This document shows positions 51,594 through 62,220 of a stretch of DNA of 64,000 bases, piece by piece. Position numbers and translations under genes: made by a program. Under the pieces are notes generated by a model, which searched no databases, was not told the DNA's origin, and saw only the letters and a list, made by a program, of their open reading frames with translations. How positions within the stretch are numbered: position 1 is the stretch's first letter; every line of letters begins with the position of its first letter. Source of the stretch: an uncultured Sphingomonadales bacterium. Lineage in GTDB: Bacteria > Pseudomonadota > Alphaproteobacteria > Sphingomonadales > Rhodothalassiaceae. The stretch is taken from positions 62,001 to 126,000 of the forward strand of contig CANMND010000001.1 of NCBI GenBank assembly GCA_947499155.1. Reading direction: 5' to 3'.

Positions 51594-53765
51594 TCAGTTC
51601 AATTCATCAAGAAGCTTCTCAGCTGCATCCGAAATAACTGTGCCCGGACCAAAGATAGCCCGTGCCCCGGATGCATAAAGCGCATCATAATCCTGTGGCG
51701 GAACAACACCCCCCACGACGACCAGAATATCATCACGGCCTTCCGCCTTCAGAGCGTCACGCAAGGCGGGAACAAGGGTAAGATGCCCGGCTGCAAGAGA
51801 GCTTGCGCCAACAATATGCACATCATTTTCAACCGCCTGACGGGCGGCTTCTTCCGGGGTCTGGAACAAGGGACCGATATCCACGTCAAAGCCCAGATCG
51901 GCAAAGGCCGTGGCAATAACTTTCTGGCCGCGATCATGGCCATCCTGTCCCATTTTGGCGACCAGTATCCGGGGCCTTCTGCCTTCACGCTTCTCAAAGG
52001 CCTCTACCTTTTTCAAGACTGAGGCCAGTTTTTCATCAGACTGTCCCACTTCGCCTGAATATACCCCCTGAATTGCGTGAATACGGGCTGTGTGGCGGCC
52101 AAATTCCTTTTCCATCGCCGTGGAAATCTCACCGACCGTCGCCTTTGCCCGCGCCGCATCAACGGCCAGAGCGAGCAGATTACCTTCCCCGCTTGCTGCC
52201 GCCTTTGTCAATGCGCCAAGGACTACCTTAACAGTGTCTTCATTGCGGTCAGCCCTCAGGCACTTCAGCTTTTCAAGCTGGCCACGGCGCACAGCCGCAT
52301 TATCAACGGTCAAAACATCCACATGTTCGGTTTCATCCAGAACATATTTATTGACGCCCACCACAGTCTGGCGACCGGAATCAATCCGGGCCTGGGTGCG
52401 GGCTGCTGCCTCTTCAATCCGCATTTTGGGAATGCCGGCCTCAATTGCCTTTGCCATGCCGCCTTCCGCTTCTACTTCGGCAATATGCGTCAGCGCACGC
52501 TCTGCCAGATCATGGGTCAGCCGTTCCACATAGGCGCTGCCACCCCATGGGTCGATGCTGCGTGTGGTTCCGGTTTCCTGTGCGATCAAAAGCTGGGTAT
52601 TGCGGGCAATGCGGGCGGAAAAATCCGTCGGCAGGGCCAGAGCCTCGTCAAAGCTGTTAGTGTGCAGCGACTGGGTATGGCCATGGGTTGCCGCCAGCGC
52701 CTCGATCATGGTGCGACTGACATTATTATAGACATCCTGCGCCGTCAGCGACCAGCCAGAGGTCTGGCAATGGGTGCGCAGGGACAGGGATTTTGGGTTT
52801 TTGGGCTGAAAATTTTCTGTCATGAGCTTTGCCCACAGCAAACGAGCGGCCCGCATTTTCGCCACTTCCACGAAGAAGTTCATGCCAATGGCCCAGAAAA
52901 AGGACAGACGCGGTGCAAAGCTGTCGATATCAAGCCCTGCCTTCACGCCAGCACGGGCATATTCAATGCCGTCAGCCAACGTATAGGCCAGTTCAAGATC
53001 CGCCGTCGCTCCTGCTTCCTGCATGTGATAGCCGCTGATGGAGATGGAATTGAAGCGCGGCATATGCTGCGACGTATAGGCAAAAATATCTGAAATGATC
53101 CGCATGGATGGCGCGGGAGGATAGATATAAGTGTTGCGGACCATGAACTCTTTCAGAATATCGTTCTGAATGGTTCCTGACAGCTTTTCCAAAGGCACGC
53201 CCTGCTCTTCGCCAGCGACGATATAAAGCGCAAGAACAGGCAGCACAGCGCCGTTCATGGTCATCGACACGCTCATCTTGTCGAGCGGGATACCATCAAA
53301 CAACTGACGCATGTCATAAATGGAATCAATGGCCACTCCTGCCATACCCACATCGGCGGCAACCCGCGGGTCATCGCTGTCATAGCCGCGATGGGTGGGC
53401 AGGTCGAATGCGACTGACAACCCTTTTTGACCCGCTGCCAGATTGCGGCGGTAAAAGGCGTTCGATTCTTCTGCGGTTGAAAAGCCCGCATATTGGCGAA
53501 TAGTCCAGGGACGCTCCACATACATGCTGGGATAAGGCCCGCGCAAAAAGGGTGCAATGCCCGGAAGCCCGTCGGTAAAATCAAGACCCGCCAGATCCTT
53601 GGCATGATAAAGCGGGCTGACCTTTATACCCTCAGGCGCCTGCCATGCAGCCTCATCAAATGAAACACCACTGTCTTTTTCGAATGCGGCCTGCCAGTCG
53701 GCGAGGTCGGCGGTCGGCGAGGATGCACCAAGATCAATTTTCGAAAATTCGGGAATCCTGCTCAT
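51594..53765 (-). CDS. mutB: Methylmalonyl-CoA mutase large subunit
   Basis: Adenosylcobalamin-dependent methylmalonyl-CoA mutase alpha/large chain (723 aa). The TIM-barrel substrate domain fills residues 1-560 ([20 protein letters not shown] near residue 85), and the C-terminal B12-binding domain carries the base-off ligand motif [20 protein letters not shown] near residue 605, with DxHxxG as D-G-H-D-R-G. It converts methylmalonyl-CoA to succinyl-CoA for propionate, odd-chain fatty acid and branched amino acid use. Its ATG overlaps the mutA stop by four bases. Confidence 0.95.
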   Translation of the reverse strand: MSRIPEFSKIDLGASSPTADLADWQAAFEKDSGVSFDEAAWQAPEGIKVSPLYHAKDLAGLDFTDGLPGIAPFLRGPYPSMYVERPWTIRQYAGFSTAEESNAFYRRNLAAGQKGLSVAFDLPTHRGYDSDDPRVAADVGMAGVAIDSIYDMRQLFDGIPLDKMSVSMTMNGAVLPVLALYIVAGEEQGVPLEKLSGTIQNDILKEFMVRNTYIYPPAPSMRIISDIFAYTSQHMPRFNSISISGYHMQEAGATADLELAYTLADGIEYARAGVKAGLDIDSFAPRLSFFWAIGMNFFVEVAKMRAARLLWAKLMTENFQPKNPKSLSLRTHCQTSGWSLTAQDVYNNVSRTMIEALAATHGHTQSLHTNSFDEALALPTDFSARIARNTQLLIAQETGTTRSIDPWGGSAYVERLTHDLAERALTHIAEVEAEGGMAKAIEAGIPKMRIEEAAARTQARIDSGRQTVVGVNKYVLDETEHVDVLTVDNAAVRRGQLEKLKCLRADRNEDTVKVVLGALTKAAASGEGNLLALAVDAARAKATVGEISTAMEKEFGRHTARIHAIQGVYSGEVGQSDEKLASVLKKVEAFEKREGRRPRILVAKMGQDGHDRGQKVIATAFADLGFDVDIGPLFQTPEEAARQAVENDVHIVGASSLAAGHLTLVPALRDALKAEGRDDILVVVGGVVPPQDYDALYASGARAIFGPGTVISDAAEKLLDELN

Positions 53766-55702
53766 TTGCTGCTCCCCTTGTCTGCATCATAGCGTGCAAG
53801 TGTTTCACGCAAAATCCTTAGAACATCACAGCCCACGTGAATACAGCCATCTATGCCTGCCTCTTTAAGCTCGTCGGAAGTTTTACCCGGCTTGCCTGCA
53901 AGGGTGACCGTACGCGCACCTGCCTCCTTTAAGGTTCGGGCGAGTTCACTGGCATAGTCCTTATAAAGCGTATCTGATCCGCAGATCACTGCTTCTTGGG
54001 CACCGCTTTTCCTGAAATCGTCCGCAATGACTGCGCAATCCACTCCGCCAGCACCAGCGACCGCCTCAAGCCCACCTGAAGCATAAAATTTTTCAGCCCA
54101 TGACGCACGGGCCGTGTGCTCCGCCACAGCGCCCAGATTGGCAAGGAATATGCGCGGACGGACTGGATAGCTATCCGCCTTTTCTCGCAAAGTCTCATAG
54201 CCTTCAGCCAGGCGATAAACAGGTAGCGGGTCCATGGTTGCCTTGTCGCTATCAGCGGCCAGACCATCCACCGTCCCGCCAGTACGCGCCCCAAGAGCGC
54301 TGCGTTCTTCCTTTGACACCTGCACCACAGCTACGGGCTTTTCAAAGAGATTGGGAAATTCCGAAACACCTGTCAGAGCATCTTTTCTGGTGGCAAGGCG
54401 TTCATCCCGAACAGCGCGACTTTCCGCCAGCATATCAGCCATCTCACCGGACAAAAGCACAGGAGCGATCCCGCCTTTTTCCTCAATCTTCCGGAACAGA
54501 TCCCAGGCTTTTTGGGCCTGATCTCTGGTCAGGCTCTCCACCATATAAGAACCGCCTGCAGGGTCGATTACGCGACCAAGCCCGCTTTCTTCTTGCAAGA
54601 TCACCTGAATATTACGGGCGATACGGTTCGCGGCCCTGTCAGCCACGCCGATGGCATCTGTGAATGGCGACACAGTTACAGAATCCGCACCCCCCAGACC
54701 GGCTGCAAAGGCTGCGGCCGTGGTGCGCAGAATATTTACATAAGGGTCGCACTTGCTCAGCATACGCGGGGCCGTCTCGGCATGAATGTACACCACATGA
54801 TCAGCAACGCCACATGCCTCCATCACCCTTGCCCATAGCAGGCGCATGGCGCGGATTTTACTGATGGTCAAAAACACGTCCTGATCCGCCATCAGCGTAA
54901 AAGAAAGCTGTCTCGATGCGTCTTCCACGCTCAAGCCTGCTGCCTCACACGCACGCAAATAGGTGGTGCCGGTCGCAAGTGCTGTCGCCAATTCCTGGGT
55001 TGTCGTCGCCCCGGCACCATGAACTGCACGGGTGGACACCTGCAATGCCGTCACCTTGTGAAAGCGGTCATGACATTGGGCTGCAATGGCACCGGCTTCT
55101 TTTAGGGCATTGTCCAAAGATGATAAAAGCTCGCCCTCAGATGCAAGAGCTGCCAACGGGTCAATGCCAAACCCACCGGATACCACATCAGCAGCAAGAC
55201 CGCGCTTCCCCCACAATGCCATCAGAAGAGCCGCACTCTCTGCCCCGAAACGCCCCGCATCCAGATATAAAGCTGCAATTGCCAGATCAAAATCTGCAAG
55301 TGTGCGCTCAAGATCATCCAGTGAACCAATTGCCACGCCTTTTTCGGCGGATGGATCAATGGTCAAAGTTATGGCATCCGCTCCGCGCTCCAGATCGCGC
55401 AGAATAGCTTCATTCGCCTGGACAGGGTCCGGGTGGCTATGTCTTTGGCGTATCTGCCAGCCACGGCCATCGGCACGGGCACCACGGATCAGCGGGTAAA
55501 AGCCGGGAAAGCCCGAAGGATCATCGCCCTTTGGCAGGTCTTCGCGGGTGTACAAGGGAGCAACAGCAATGCCATCAGCCGTTTGTGACACCAATGCGTC
55601 TTCAAGGCTGCGCCCCTTGAGCGTGCTTTCAATCAACGCACGCCATGTGGCAAGATCAGGCTTGTCAAATTCCCCGGCAAGGGAGAGACGGGTTTGCGGC
55701 AT
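53762..55702 (-). CDS. mutA: Methylmalonyl-CoA mutase small subunit
   Basis: Beta/small subunit (646 aa), homologous to the large one but with a degraded B12 site: the C-terminal domain lacks the DxHxxG ligand motif. The barrel part includes [20 protein letters not shown] near residue 72 and [20 protein letters not shown]. It pairs with MutB in the heterodimeric mutase. It starts at ATG 55702 and leads the mutA-mutB operon. No propionyl-CoA carboxylase or epimerase gene is in the window. Confidence 0.92.
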   Translation of the reverse strand: MPQTRLSLAGEFDKPDLATWRALIESTLKGRSLEDALVSQTADGIAVAPLYTREDLPKGDDPSGFPGFYPLIRGARADGRGWQIRQRHSHPDPVQANEAILRDLERGADAITLTIDPSAEKGVAIGSLDDLERTLADFDLAIAALYLDAGRFGAESAALLMALWGKRGLAADVVSGGFGIDPLAALASEGELLSSLDNALKEAGAIAAQCHDRFHKVTALQVSTRAVHGAGATTTQELATALATGTTYLRACEAAGLSVEDASRQLSFTLMADQDVFLTISKIRAMRLLWARVMEACGVADHVVYIHAETAPRMLSKCDPYVNILRTTAAAFAAGLGGADSVTVSPFTDAIGVADRAANRIARNIQVILQEESGLGRVIDPAGGSYMVESLTRDQAQKAWDLFRKIEEKGGIAPVLLSGEMADMLAESRAVRDERLATRKDALTGVSEFPNLFEKPVAVVQVSKEERSALGARTGGTVDGLAADSDKATMDPLPVYRLAEGYETLREKADSYPVRPRIFLANLGAVAEHTARASWAEKFYASGGLEAVAGAGGVDCAVIADDFRKSGAQEAVICGSDTLYKDYASELARTLKEAGARTVTLAGKPGKTSDELKEAGIDGCIHVGCDVLRILRETLARYDADKGSSK

Positions 55703-55777
55703 CCTCGACCCCTTAAATCCATGCTGTCTTCTCAGGCTAGGGTTTAAGCCTTAAGCCACTGCTGTGGCAAGGGGCGG

Positions 55778-56617
55778 TTAAAACAGACTGAGAAACAACC
55801 GTGTAGATGTCAGCACCAGAAAGCCGCCAAACAGGACTGATAATGTCCGCCGATTCAGCTTATGGGCAGCCCGTGCACCCAGTGGCGCCGTCATGACCGC
55901 AATCGGCACCACCAGCAGAACTGCAGGCAGATAGACAAAGCCCAGCATGAAACGCATTCCCAACTCCGCGCCCAGCCCTGCCAGCATGTAAGATAGCGCC
56001 CCTACGACGCTGACTAAAGATCCAACCAGGGCCGCTGTTCCCAATGCACGATGCATGAGAGTGCCGTAAACAGTCAGATAAGGGACAGTAAAAGTAGAGC
56101 CGCCAATTCCCAGCATACTGGCAAGAAATCCGATAGTGAATGGCGCGGGCATTCCGGGAACACCCCTTGGAAGTTCAGAGCCAATACGGACATGATCCAA
56201 TGGCAGCAACATTTTTACTGCCATCAAGGCTGCAAGGCAGGCAAAGGCTGCAACAAGGACATCAGCAGACAGGCCAGACGCCACAAAAGCGCCCGTTCCT
56301 GCACCCAATGCCACCATCGGCAACCACAAACGGGCTATTTTCCAGTCTACTGATCCATGACGGGCATGGGCGCGGGCCGCTGACAGTGTTGTCGGTGCAA
56401 TAATGGCTAGGGATGTGGCGACTGCCATATGCATGCGCCAGGCATCTGGCGCGTCGGCCCAAATAAAGATCTGGAACAAAACCGGCGTGAGAACAATACC
56501 GCCACCAATGCCCAAGAGGCCCGCAAGAAAGCCTGCAACCAGAGCGGCGCCTACCAGCATGACGATCATCAAGATAAAATCGGGAGGCAAAATAAGATCG
56601 GGGAGAAATTCTGGCAC
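55778..56617 (-). CDS. TauE/SafE family sulfite exporter-like permease
   Basis: Inner-membrane permease (279 aa) with about eight helices (DFILMIVMLVGAALVAGFLA; GGIVLTPVLFQIFIW). LLGIGGGIVLTPVL near residue 34 and MLGIGGSTFTVPYLTVYGTL near residue 185 are the repeated family signatures. The start is GTG 56617 with GGAG 9 bp upstream. Substrates in the family include sulfite, sulfoacetate and others; none is inferred here. It stands alone between mutA and the patatin gene. Confidence 0.88.
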   Translation of the reverse strand: MPEFLPDLILPPDFILMIVMLVGAALVAGFLAGLLGIGGGIVLTPVLFQIFIWADAPDAWRMHMAVATSLAIIAPTTLSAARAHARHGSVDWKIARLWLPMVALGAGTGAFVASGLSADVLVAAFACLAALMAVKMLLPLDHVRIGSELPRGVPGMPAPFTIGFLASMLGIGGSTFTVPYLTVYGTLMHRALGTAALVGSLVSVVGALSYMLAGLGAELGMRFMLGFVYLPAVLLVVPIAVMTAPLGARAAHKLNRRTLSVLFGGFLVLTSTRLFLSLF

Positions 56618-56712
56618 GCGACATAACTCCGAAAGGCTGCCCGGCGGTTATGCAACAGGCCCGCCATGGATGCAATGCCGGCTTGCTTATCCTGATCTGG
56701 CCTTTTATTGCC

Positions 56713-59217
56713 TTATACTGAACTCGCGCTTCCAAGTGCGCTTGCATCCTTGCGCAAGGTAGCAATTTCCGCTCGCACTTTGGTGAGATGTGGCGCTTCT
56801 GCATCCAGAATGGCAAGAAACAGGCGTTTTTTTACTTCGAGAATATCAAAGCGTCCCGATGCAACAGCCTCTGGTGCAGCGCTGGCCAGAATGTCCACCA
56901 ATCGTTCCGCCCCCGTCAACCTGCCCCACAGATAATCATTCTCTCGAAAGCGCCTTGAAAAGAAGGCACCAAAATTACCCAGTTCCACGCCTTTCAGAAT
57001 ATCCCGCGCTGCTCCCTTGCGCAGGGTATTGGCGTCATTAACAGAAATGCGATCCACCTTGATTTCATCCAGTTCATCAAGAGAACGCCAATGGGACATC
57101 GGTAGAGTAAGAACGTCATAATAAGAAAAGCCCAGATAGGTGATCACCACCTCACGCCACAACATGGGATAAGGGCAATGAGTGCCTGCAGTGGCCAGCA
57201 GTTGATCCAGATCTATATCGACTGATGCCAGATTCATACGATCAGCCATTTTCTCCAGAAGCTTGTCGATCGTCTGGCCGCTCTGCGGTGCCTCACAAGC
57301 TGGCCAGGTTCCCAAATCCTTCACCACATCCACATGGCGATAGAGACTTTTTTTCAAGCTATTGAGCCAGGCGTGACGAAGACGTGGATCTGTATCTGAG
57401 TCGCCCCCATTATAATAAAGCTCGTTCAGGCGTCGGATCAAAAAACGGATGCGCCGAACGCGATAACGGACATCAAAACGCTTCAGAAAATGAATCCAGG
57501 CAACGCTTTCACTATCCTGTGCCTGAATCGGCGCATTGCCCAAAGGCCTGATACCCATACGCCAGGACCAGGAATCAATCAGGGCTTCTGCTTCCACTGC
57601 ATCGGTAATGGACGCACAAGCCTGCAAACTCTTAGTAACATCCGAGAGCACCGACAAAACCTTGAATCGGGCATAACCATCATAGGCATATGACGCATCA
57701 CGTGCCGCGCTTTCATTGGCAATACCACGCCAGGTGATAAGACGGCCCACATCCGGGGCGGCGTCAATCCGATCACCCAGAAGCTGCATCACCATTTCAA
57801 TTACCTTGGGCTTGATCGCGTCAACCACCTGCTGGCGGGTCCGCACATGCTTATTAAAGTCTGCCAGCCATTCCAGATCATCGCGAATGGGCTGATTGCG
57901 CGGAATATCGGACATCGCAGATTTGATGGTTTTGAAGAACCCTGGAATCTCACGCGGTGAGTCTCGCGAGATCTCGGGATTCGGCTCGATATAAACAAGC
58001 CGACGGTCCACTTCCCTGTGGGCGGCGCGACTTTGGATGGCTTCAATCGCAAGCGATATGGGCTTGTTCATCAAAACACTGCCATCAATAAAGGCGGCCT
58101 GTTCCGGATCTTCTCCTGCCTTGGCCAGCGCCGAAAAATTCTCCGCAATAAAGTCTGCGCGCCCCAACCATTTGATATCACGCTGATCCAGCAACGCATC
58201 CATCTCGGCAAATCGTGCGGGCGGGAATGCCCCTGGAAAACAACTGGTTGCGCGCGCGGCAAAAGCCAATGACGGGATATGTTCATCCCCCATTTGACTA
58301 ATCACAGTGCCGTCCCATTGCTGCACATAAGAAAAACGCAGGATGTGCCGATGCTCACGTTCGGAGATTATCGCCGGATCATGCAGAACGATATCTTCGG
58401 GGTGTCCCCAAAAGTCAGTGGTGGTGACAAACAGTTCCAATTCCTGGCCGTTGGGCAACAAGGACCGGCCTTCATTTCTTGTCCCGCCCATAGTCATCAC
58501 GGCATCCAGCATCATCTCGCTCATCCGTGGACCGGAAAAAGGCGGCTCGAACCAGCGAGAACGCATGAACAAGGACAACTTTTGACTGACTTCAGGGTCC
58601 TCCCCTTCTCCTCCCAGCTTGCGGGTCTGACGGCGTTGCCACAGATTGACCGCACTAAAAAATGGTCGCATATAAGGCTTTGACCACAATCCGGCACGGC
58701 CTTTAGGGTCCAGAAGTTCTGTTACATCCGCCAGATTGAGCCACAAGTCACGATGGCCTTCCAAAGACAGGTCATACGCAAGTGCCCGGGCCAACATGAC
58801 AGCATTGATCCCGCCAGCTGATGCACCCGCAACCACATCCACAATCACGCGCAATTCAACCTGCTGACCGACAGCGCACAAAAGCTCGTAATAGACATCT
58901 TCGCTGTCCATCTCGTCTTCGTCGTGGCTATGATCGCTATAACAGCTTGTGGTTCTTTCCAACCGGTCGTCAATGGAGTGAATGGTACGGGACGCACGAA
59001 CCAGCTTTAAAATTTCTTTGGTAATGCCATGCATATAAACGGCGAGTGACACGCCGCCATAACAGACCAGTGCCAATCGCAGTTCGCGTTCAAGTCGATT
59101 GGTCTGTCGGACGGTATCAGATGCGCCTGTGTCCTCTGTACCCAATGGCCCCTCGTCCGCTCGCATATGCGCTTTGTTTTCCAATACCATTTCAATATGC
59201 TTTTGCCCTGTGCACAT
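56713..59217 (-). CDS. Patatin-like phospholipase with DUF3376
   Basis: Large patatin-like protein (834 aa). The N-terminal patatin domain (about residues 45-400) holds the glycine-rich oxyanion block LRLALVCYGGVSLAVYMHGI, the nucleophile elbow GASAGG near residue 133 and the catalytic dyad aspartate in FIDGSVLMNKP. The C-terminal half (about residues 430-830) corresponds to DUF3376, mostly helical. It probably has lipid acyl-hydrolase activity in the cytosol or at the membrane. The start is uncertain: ATG 59217 gives the longest form, and a later in-frame ATG at 59190 is possible; no strong ribosome site decides it. It is divergent from the ferredoxin reductase gene. Confidence 0.9.
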   Translation of the reverse strand: MCTGQKHIEMVLENKAHMRADEGPLGTEDTGASDTVRQTNRLERELRLALVCYGGVSLAVYMHGITKEILKLVRASRTIHSIDDRLERTTSCYSDHSHDEDEMDSEDVYYELLCAVGQQVELRVIVDVVAGASAGGINAVMLARALAYDLSLEGHRDLWLNLADVTELLDPKGRAGLWSKPYMRPFFSAVNLWQRRQTRKLGGEGEDPEVSQKLSLFMRSRWFEPPFSGPRMSEMMLDAVMTMGGTRNEGRSLLPNGQELELFVTTTDFWGHPEDIVLHDPAIISEREHRHILRFSYVQQWDGTVISQMGDEHIPSLAFAARATSCFPGAFPPARFAEMDALLDQRDIKWLGRADFIAENFSALAKAGEDPEQAAFIDGSVLMNKPISLAIEAIQSRAAHREVDRRLVYIEPNPEISRDSPREIPGFFKTIKSAMSDIPRNQPIRDDLEWLADFNKHVRTRQQVVDAIKPKVIEMVMQLLGDRIDAAPDVGRLITWRGIANESAARDASYAYDGYARFKVLSVLSDVTKSLQACASITDAVEAEALIDSWSWRMGIRPLGNAPIQAQDSESVAWIHFLKRFDVRYRVRRIRFLIRRLNELYYNGGDSDTDPRLRHAWLNSLKKSLYRHVDVVKDLGTWPACEAPQSGQTIDKLLEKMADRMNLASVDIDLDQLLATAGTHCPYPMLWREVVITYLGFSYYDVLTLPMSHWRSLDELDEIKVDRISVNDANTLRKGAARDILKGVELGNFGAFFSRRFRENDYLWGRLTGAERLVDILASAAPEAVASGRFDILEVKKRLFLAILDAEAPHLTKVRAEIATLRKDASALGSASSV

Positions 59218-59271
59218 CGATGATCATAGTATCACCGACAAGAATGAAAATAGCGATAAGGAACAAAATAT

Positions 59272-60489
59272 ATGAAACACCGGGTTGTCATAATCGGAGG
59301 CGGACAGGCCGGTTTTCAGGTTGCAGCCAGTCTTGCACAAAAAGGCCATAACGGTGAAATTATCATTTTGGGCGCAGAAAGCACGCCCCCATATGAACGT
59401 CCACCCTTGTCGAAAGCCTTCCTGAAGGGTGATCTTGAAGCAGAGCGGCTTTTGTTTCGTACAGCTTCATTTTATCCTGAGAAGGGAATCACACTGCGCA
59501 CCGAATGTCCGGTTGTCTCAATTAACAAGGACAGGCGCACTGTCACAACATCTGCCAATGAAGAAGTGCCCTATGACACGCTGGTCATTGCAACAGGTGC
59601 CCAACTGCGCCGCCTGCCCCTTCCCGGTGCCGATTTAAAAGGTATTCATTATCTTCGTACCATCGAAGACAGTCGCGACCTTCATAACTCCCTGACCACG
59701 GGCAAAAAGCTGGCAGTTGTTGGTGGCGGCTATATCGGGCTGGAGGTTGCCGCATCCGCACGACATTTAGGGGCAGACGTCACCGTCGTTGAAATGGCTG
59801 ACCGTGTTATGTCCCGCACGGCGTCCTCCTATGTCTCAAATCTTTTAAGCGACCGCCATTGCAAGGAAGGTGTGGAGCTAAAGACTGACACCGCCCTTTC
59901 CGGCTTTGAGGGTAACAGCGGACATGTGAGCGGCCTGCGCCTTGGTGACGGCAGCATATTGGCGGCTGATCTGGTGGTCGTCGGCGTTGGGGTTAGTCCG
60001 GACATATCATTGGCACGTGACGCCGGTCTTGAAACCGAACGCGGTATTCTGGTTAATGGCGTAGGTGCAACATCATCGCCCCATATTTATGCAGCGGGCG
60101 ATTGTGCGCGTTACGTCCACCCCCATGGTCCCGGTGCCATGACCATCGAGTCTGTACAAAATGCCGTTGATCAGGCTAAAGCCGTCGCCAGCGCCATCCT
60201 TGGTGAGTCAGTACCTTATGACTCAGTGCCGTGGTTCTGGTCAGACCAATATGATCTCAAATTACAAACCGCAGGCCTGTTTGCCCCTGGAGATGAGGCC
60301 ATATTGCGCGGGTCAGCAGAAGACGACGGCATCAGCGTCGTCCATCTGCGCGACGGGCGCTTTGTCTCAGTGGAGACGATTAACCGGATGCGGGACTTTG
60401 TTCAGGGCAAAAGACTGATCGCAGCACATGCAAAGCCTGACCGGGAAAAGCTGGCAGATCCCGACATCCCACTTAAAGACCTCTTGTGA
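59272..60489 (+). CDS. FAD-dependent ferredoxin reductase
   Basis: Flavoprotein of the rhodocoxin/putidaredoxin reductase type (405 aa) that passes electrons from NAD(P)H to a [2Fe-2S] ferredoxin. FAD motif VVIIGGGQAGFQVAASLAQK at the N-terminus, NAD motif LAVVGGGYIGLEVAASARHL near residue 147, and AAGDCARYVHPHGPGAMTIE near residue 280. AAGGAA lies 8 bp upstream. An adrenodoxin-type ferredoxin is encoded 1.4 kb away, a likely partner, but no cytochrome P450 or oxygenase is in the window. Confidence 0.91.
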   Translation: MKHRVVIIGGGQAGFQVAASLAQKGHNGEIIILGAESTPPYERPPLSKAFLKGDLEAERLLFRTASFYPEKGITLRTECPVVSINKDRRTVTTSANEEVPYDTLVIATGAQLRRLPLPGADLKGIHYLRTIEDSRDLHNSLTTGKKLAVVGGGYIGLEVAASARHLGADVTVVEMADRVMSRTASSYVSNLLSDRHCKEGVELKTDTALSGFEGNSGHVSGLRLGDGSILAADLVVVGVGVSPDISLARDAGLETERGILVNGVGATSSPHIYAAGDCARYVHPHGPGAMTIESVQNAVDQAKAVASAILGESVPYDSVPWFWSDQYDLKLQTAGLFAPGDEAILRGSAEDDGISVVHLRDGRFVSVETINRMRDFVQGKRLIAAHAKPDREKLADPDIPLKDLL

Positions 60490-60498
60490 TCTCGCAGT

Positions 60499-61680
60499 TC
60501 AGGACGTTTCATCCAAGGTAAAGTGAAGACCTGCATGGTCCGCAACACGAGCCATAAGTGCCTCACCAAAAACCGCACCAGGTGTAAGGATTCCACCTTT
60601 GGCGTCCTTGTCTTCCTTCAACAGGCAAAGCGCACTTTCTGCCAGTATCCGTGAAGTGGAGCCATAGCCCGGATCGCGCTCGCCATAAACAGACAGGGAC
60701 AAACTGCCGCCATCGGGCATGACAGCGATGAACAGCAAGTCGTAATAACCGCTTTCCCGTTCAGCCTTGTCCGGCCCCTCACCGGGCTTGCGGCCATCAG
60801 CACTGGCCAGCGGATTGCTGTTCGCCACGGTTTCAGCCATCGCCTTTCCTTCATCACCCGGACCGGTCAACAGCATCTCATCATAGGCAAAATCCGTCCC
60901 ATAAGGATGCCCCAACAAGGCATTGGTCCGGTGAATATTACGGGTATTGATAGCCGCCATCACGAATGGAGCCGCCCAAGACCCCAGCGTTTCGTCATAG
61001 GCTGGCGTATCGCCATCCGGTTGCTCTGCCCCCTTGAACCCCGGTGTCAAAGAAAAAGGATTGCGCAACAGATCCCGAATAGCCGGATCAGCGGCAGCGG
61101 CAGCAAGAGACGCCTTAAGGCTTGCAGCCGTACCACCCGAATAGCTGCCCTTAAGTGCGCGCACACGTCCCTTTACCCGAGGAGATGCCTTACCGAAACG
61201 AGCCTTCACACCTTTTTGCAGGGCCTTCACACCAAGATCAAACGGGATAGAGTCGAAGCCGCAGGAAAATACGATACGTGCGCCGCTTTTTTGTGCCGTC
61301 TTATCGTGGGCATCGATCATCTGTCGCATGAAGGCAGGTTCGCCGCACAAGTCCACATAATCTGTCCCCATCGCTGCACAGGCCGCTATGAGATCTGCAC
61401 CATAAAGCTGATAAGGGCCAACCGTGCTGATAACCAGCCGGGTGCGACGGACCATATCCTTGATGGAATCCGGGTCTGTTGCATCGGCTACGACAAGCGG
61501 AAAGTCACTATCAAGTTCGAGCGATGCCCGGACATCTTCCAGTTTATCCAGCGATCGTCCAGCCATTGCCCAACGCAGCTTTTCATCCCCTTGGCGCCGG
61601 GTCAGATGTTCGGCCACCAGTTTTCCTGTGAATCCGGTTGCACCGTAAAGGATGATATCAAATTCTCTGCTCTGTGACAT
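60499..61680 (-). CDS. Saccharopine dehydrogenase-like oxidoreductase (trans-acting enoyl reductase type)
   Basis: Oxidoreductase (393 aa) of the saccharopine dehydrogenase / trans-acting enoyl reductase family. The N-terminal Rossmann fold begins DIILYGATGFTGKLVAEHL (residues 7-25); STVGPYQLYGADLIAACAAM and GTDYVDLCGEPAF follow. FSCGFDSIPFDLGV is a further hallmark. The ATG at 61680 follows AAGGG by about 8 bp; longer in-frame forms add unlike residues. Relatives take part in mycobacterial phenolic lipid reduction or have unknown substrates. It lies between the ferredoxin and its putative reductase. Confidence 0.88.
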   Translation of the reverse strand: MSQSREFDIILYGATGFTGKLVAEHLTRRQGDEKLRWAMAGRSLDKLEDVRASLELDSDFPLVVADATDPDSIKDMVRRTRLVISTVGPYQLYGADLIAACAAMGTDYVDLCGEPAFMRQMIDAHDKTAQKSGARIVFSCGFDSIPFDLGVKALQKGVKARFGKASPRVKGRVRALKGSYSGGTAASLKASLAAAAADPAIRDLLRNPFSLTPGFKGAEQPDGDTPAYDETLGSWAAPFVMAAINTRNIHRTNALLGHPYGTDFAYDEMLLTGPGDEGKAMAETVANSNPLASADGRKPGEGPDKAERESGYYDLLFIAVMPDGGSLSLSVYGERDPGYGSTSRILAESALCLLKEDKDAKGGILTPGAVFGEALMARVADHAGLHFTLDETS

Positions 61681-61783
61681 GACGTGCCCTTTTAACTGAT
61701 TAATCTGAATAATGCTGCGGCAGCATGAAAAATTCAATCTCCACGATAAAATTGGCTTTCCGTGGAAGAAATAGGTCGTCAAT

Positions 61784-61817
61784 AAAAAACGTCCCGGCCA
61801 TGAGCTGGCCGAGACGT
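61784..61817 (-). terminator. Intrinsic terminator of the ferredoxin gene
   Basis: Read on the minus strand, ACGTCTCGGCC and GGCCGGGACGT form an 11-bp stem with one T-G pair, followed by six T residues. It lies 26 bp after the ferredoxin stop. Confidence 0.88.
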
Positions 61818-61842
61818 TGACCTAACGGTACAGATAAAGCAC

Positions 61843-62163
61843 TCAGTCTTCCGGCGCAATCGTCACTTTTAATCCGTCAAGGGCATCGGTGAAAGGAATC
61901 TGACATGACAGACGCGATGCATCCTCTTCATAAACCGACGTGTCTGAGACCAGATCAAGTTCGTCATCCTCACGCGGTGCAAGCTTTTCAAACCAGCTTT
62001 CCTCCACATAGACATGGCATGTAGCGCAAGAACAGCAGCCCCCACAGATCGCAGCCAGATCTTCAATCCCTGCCTGCCGAATATTTTCCATAACCGTCAT
62101 TCCGACGCGGCCTTCAATCACATGTTCCCGGTCGGACCAGTCGGTCACATAAATTTTTGGCAT
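61843..62163 (-). CDS. Adrenodoxin-type [2Fe-2S] ferredoxin
   Basis: Small electron carrier (106 aa). The cluster ligands are C40, C46, C49 and C87 (C-x5-C-x2-C then LSCQIP), the adrenodoxin/putidaredoxin pattern; C43 and C44 lie in the same loop. The ATG at 62163 is chosen because GGAG precedes it; upstream in-frame ATGs add five residues. It ends with its own strong terminator and is probably the partner of the ferredoxin reductase at 59.3-60.5 kb. Confidence 0.92.
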   Translation of the reverse strand: MPKIYVTDWSDREHVIEGRVGMTVMENIRQAGIEDLAAICGGCCSCATCHVYVEESWFEKLAPREDDELDLVSDTSVYEEDASRLSCQIPFTDALDGLKVTIAPED

Positions 62164-62220
62164 AAACTCCATCTCCATAAGATTTAACTCGCCATTGCTG
62201 CATCGAATGCAGGATCAGGC

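Noticed and set aside
52077-53093. 338-codon plus-strand frame
   Set aside because: Antisense of mutB.
61741-61765. CCACG...CGTGG hairpin as a riboswitch upstream of the saccharopine-like gene
   Set aside because: Only five base pairs with a 15-nt loop and no known aptamer features.
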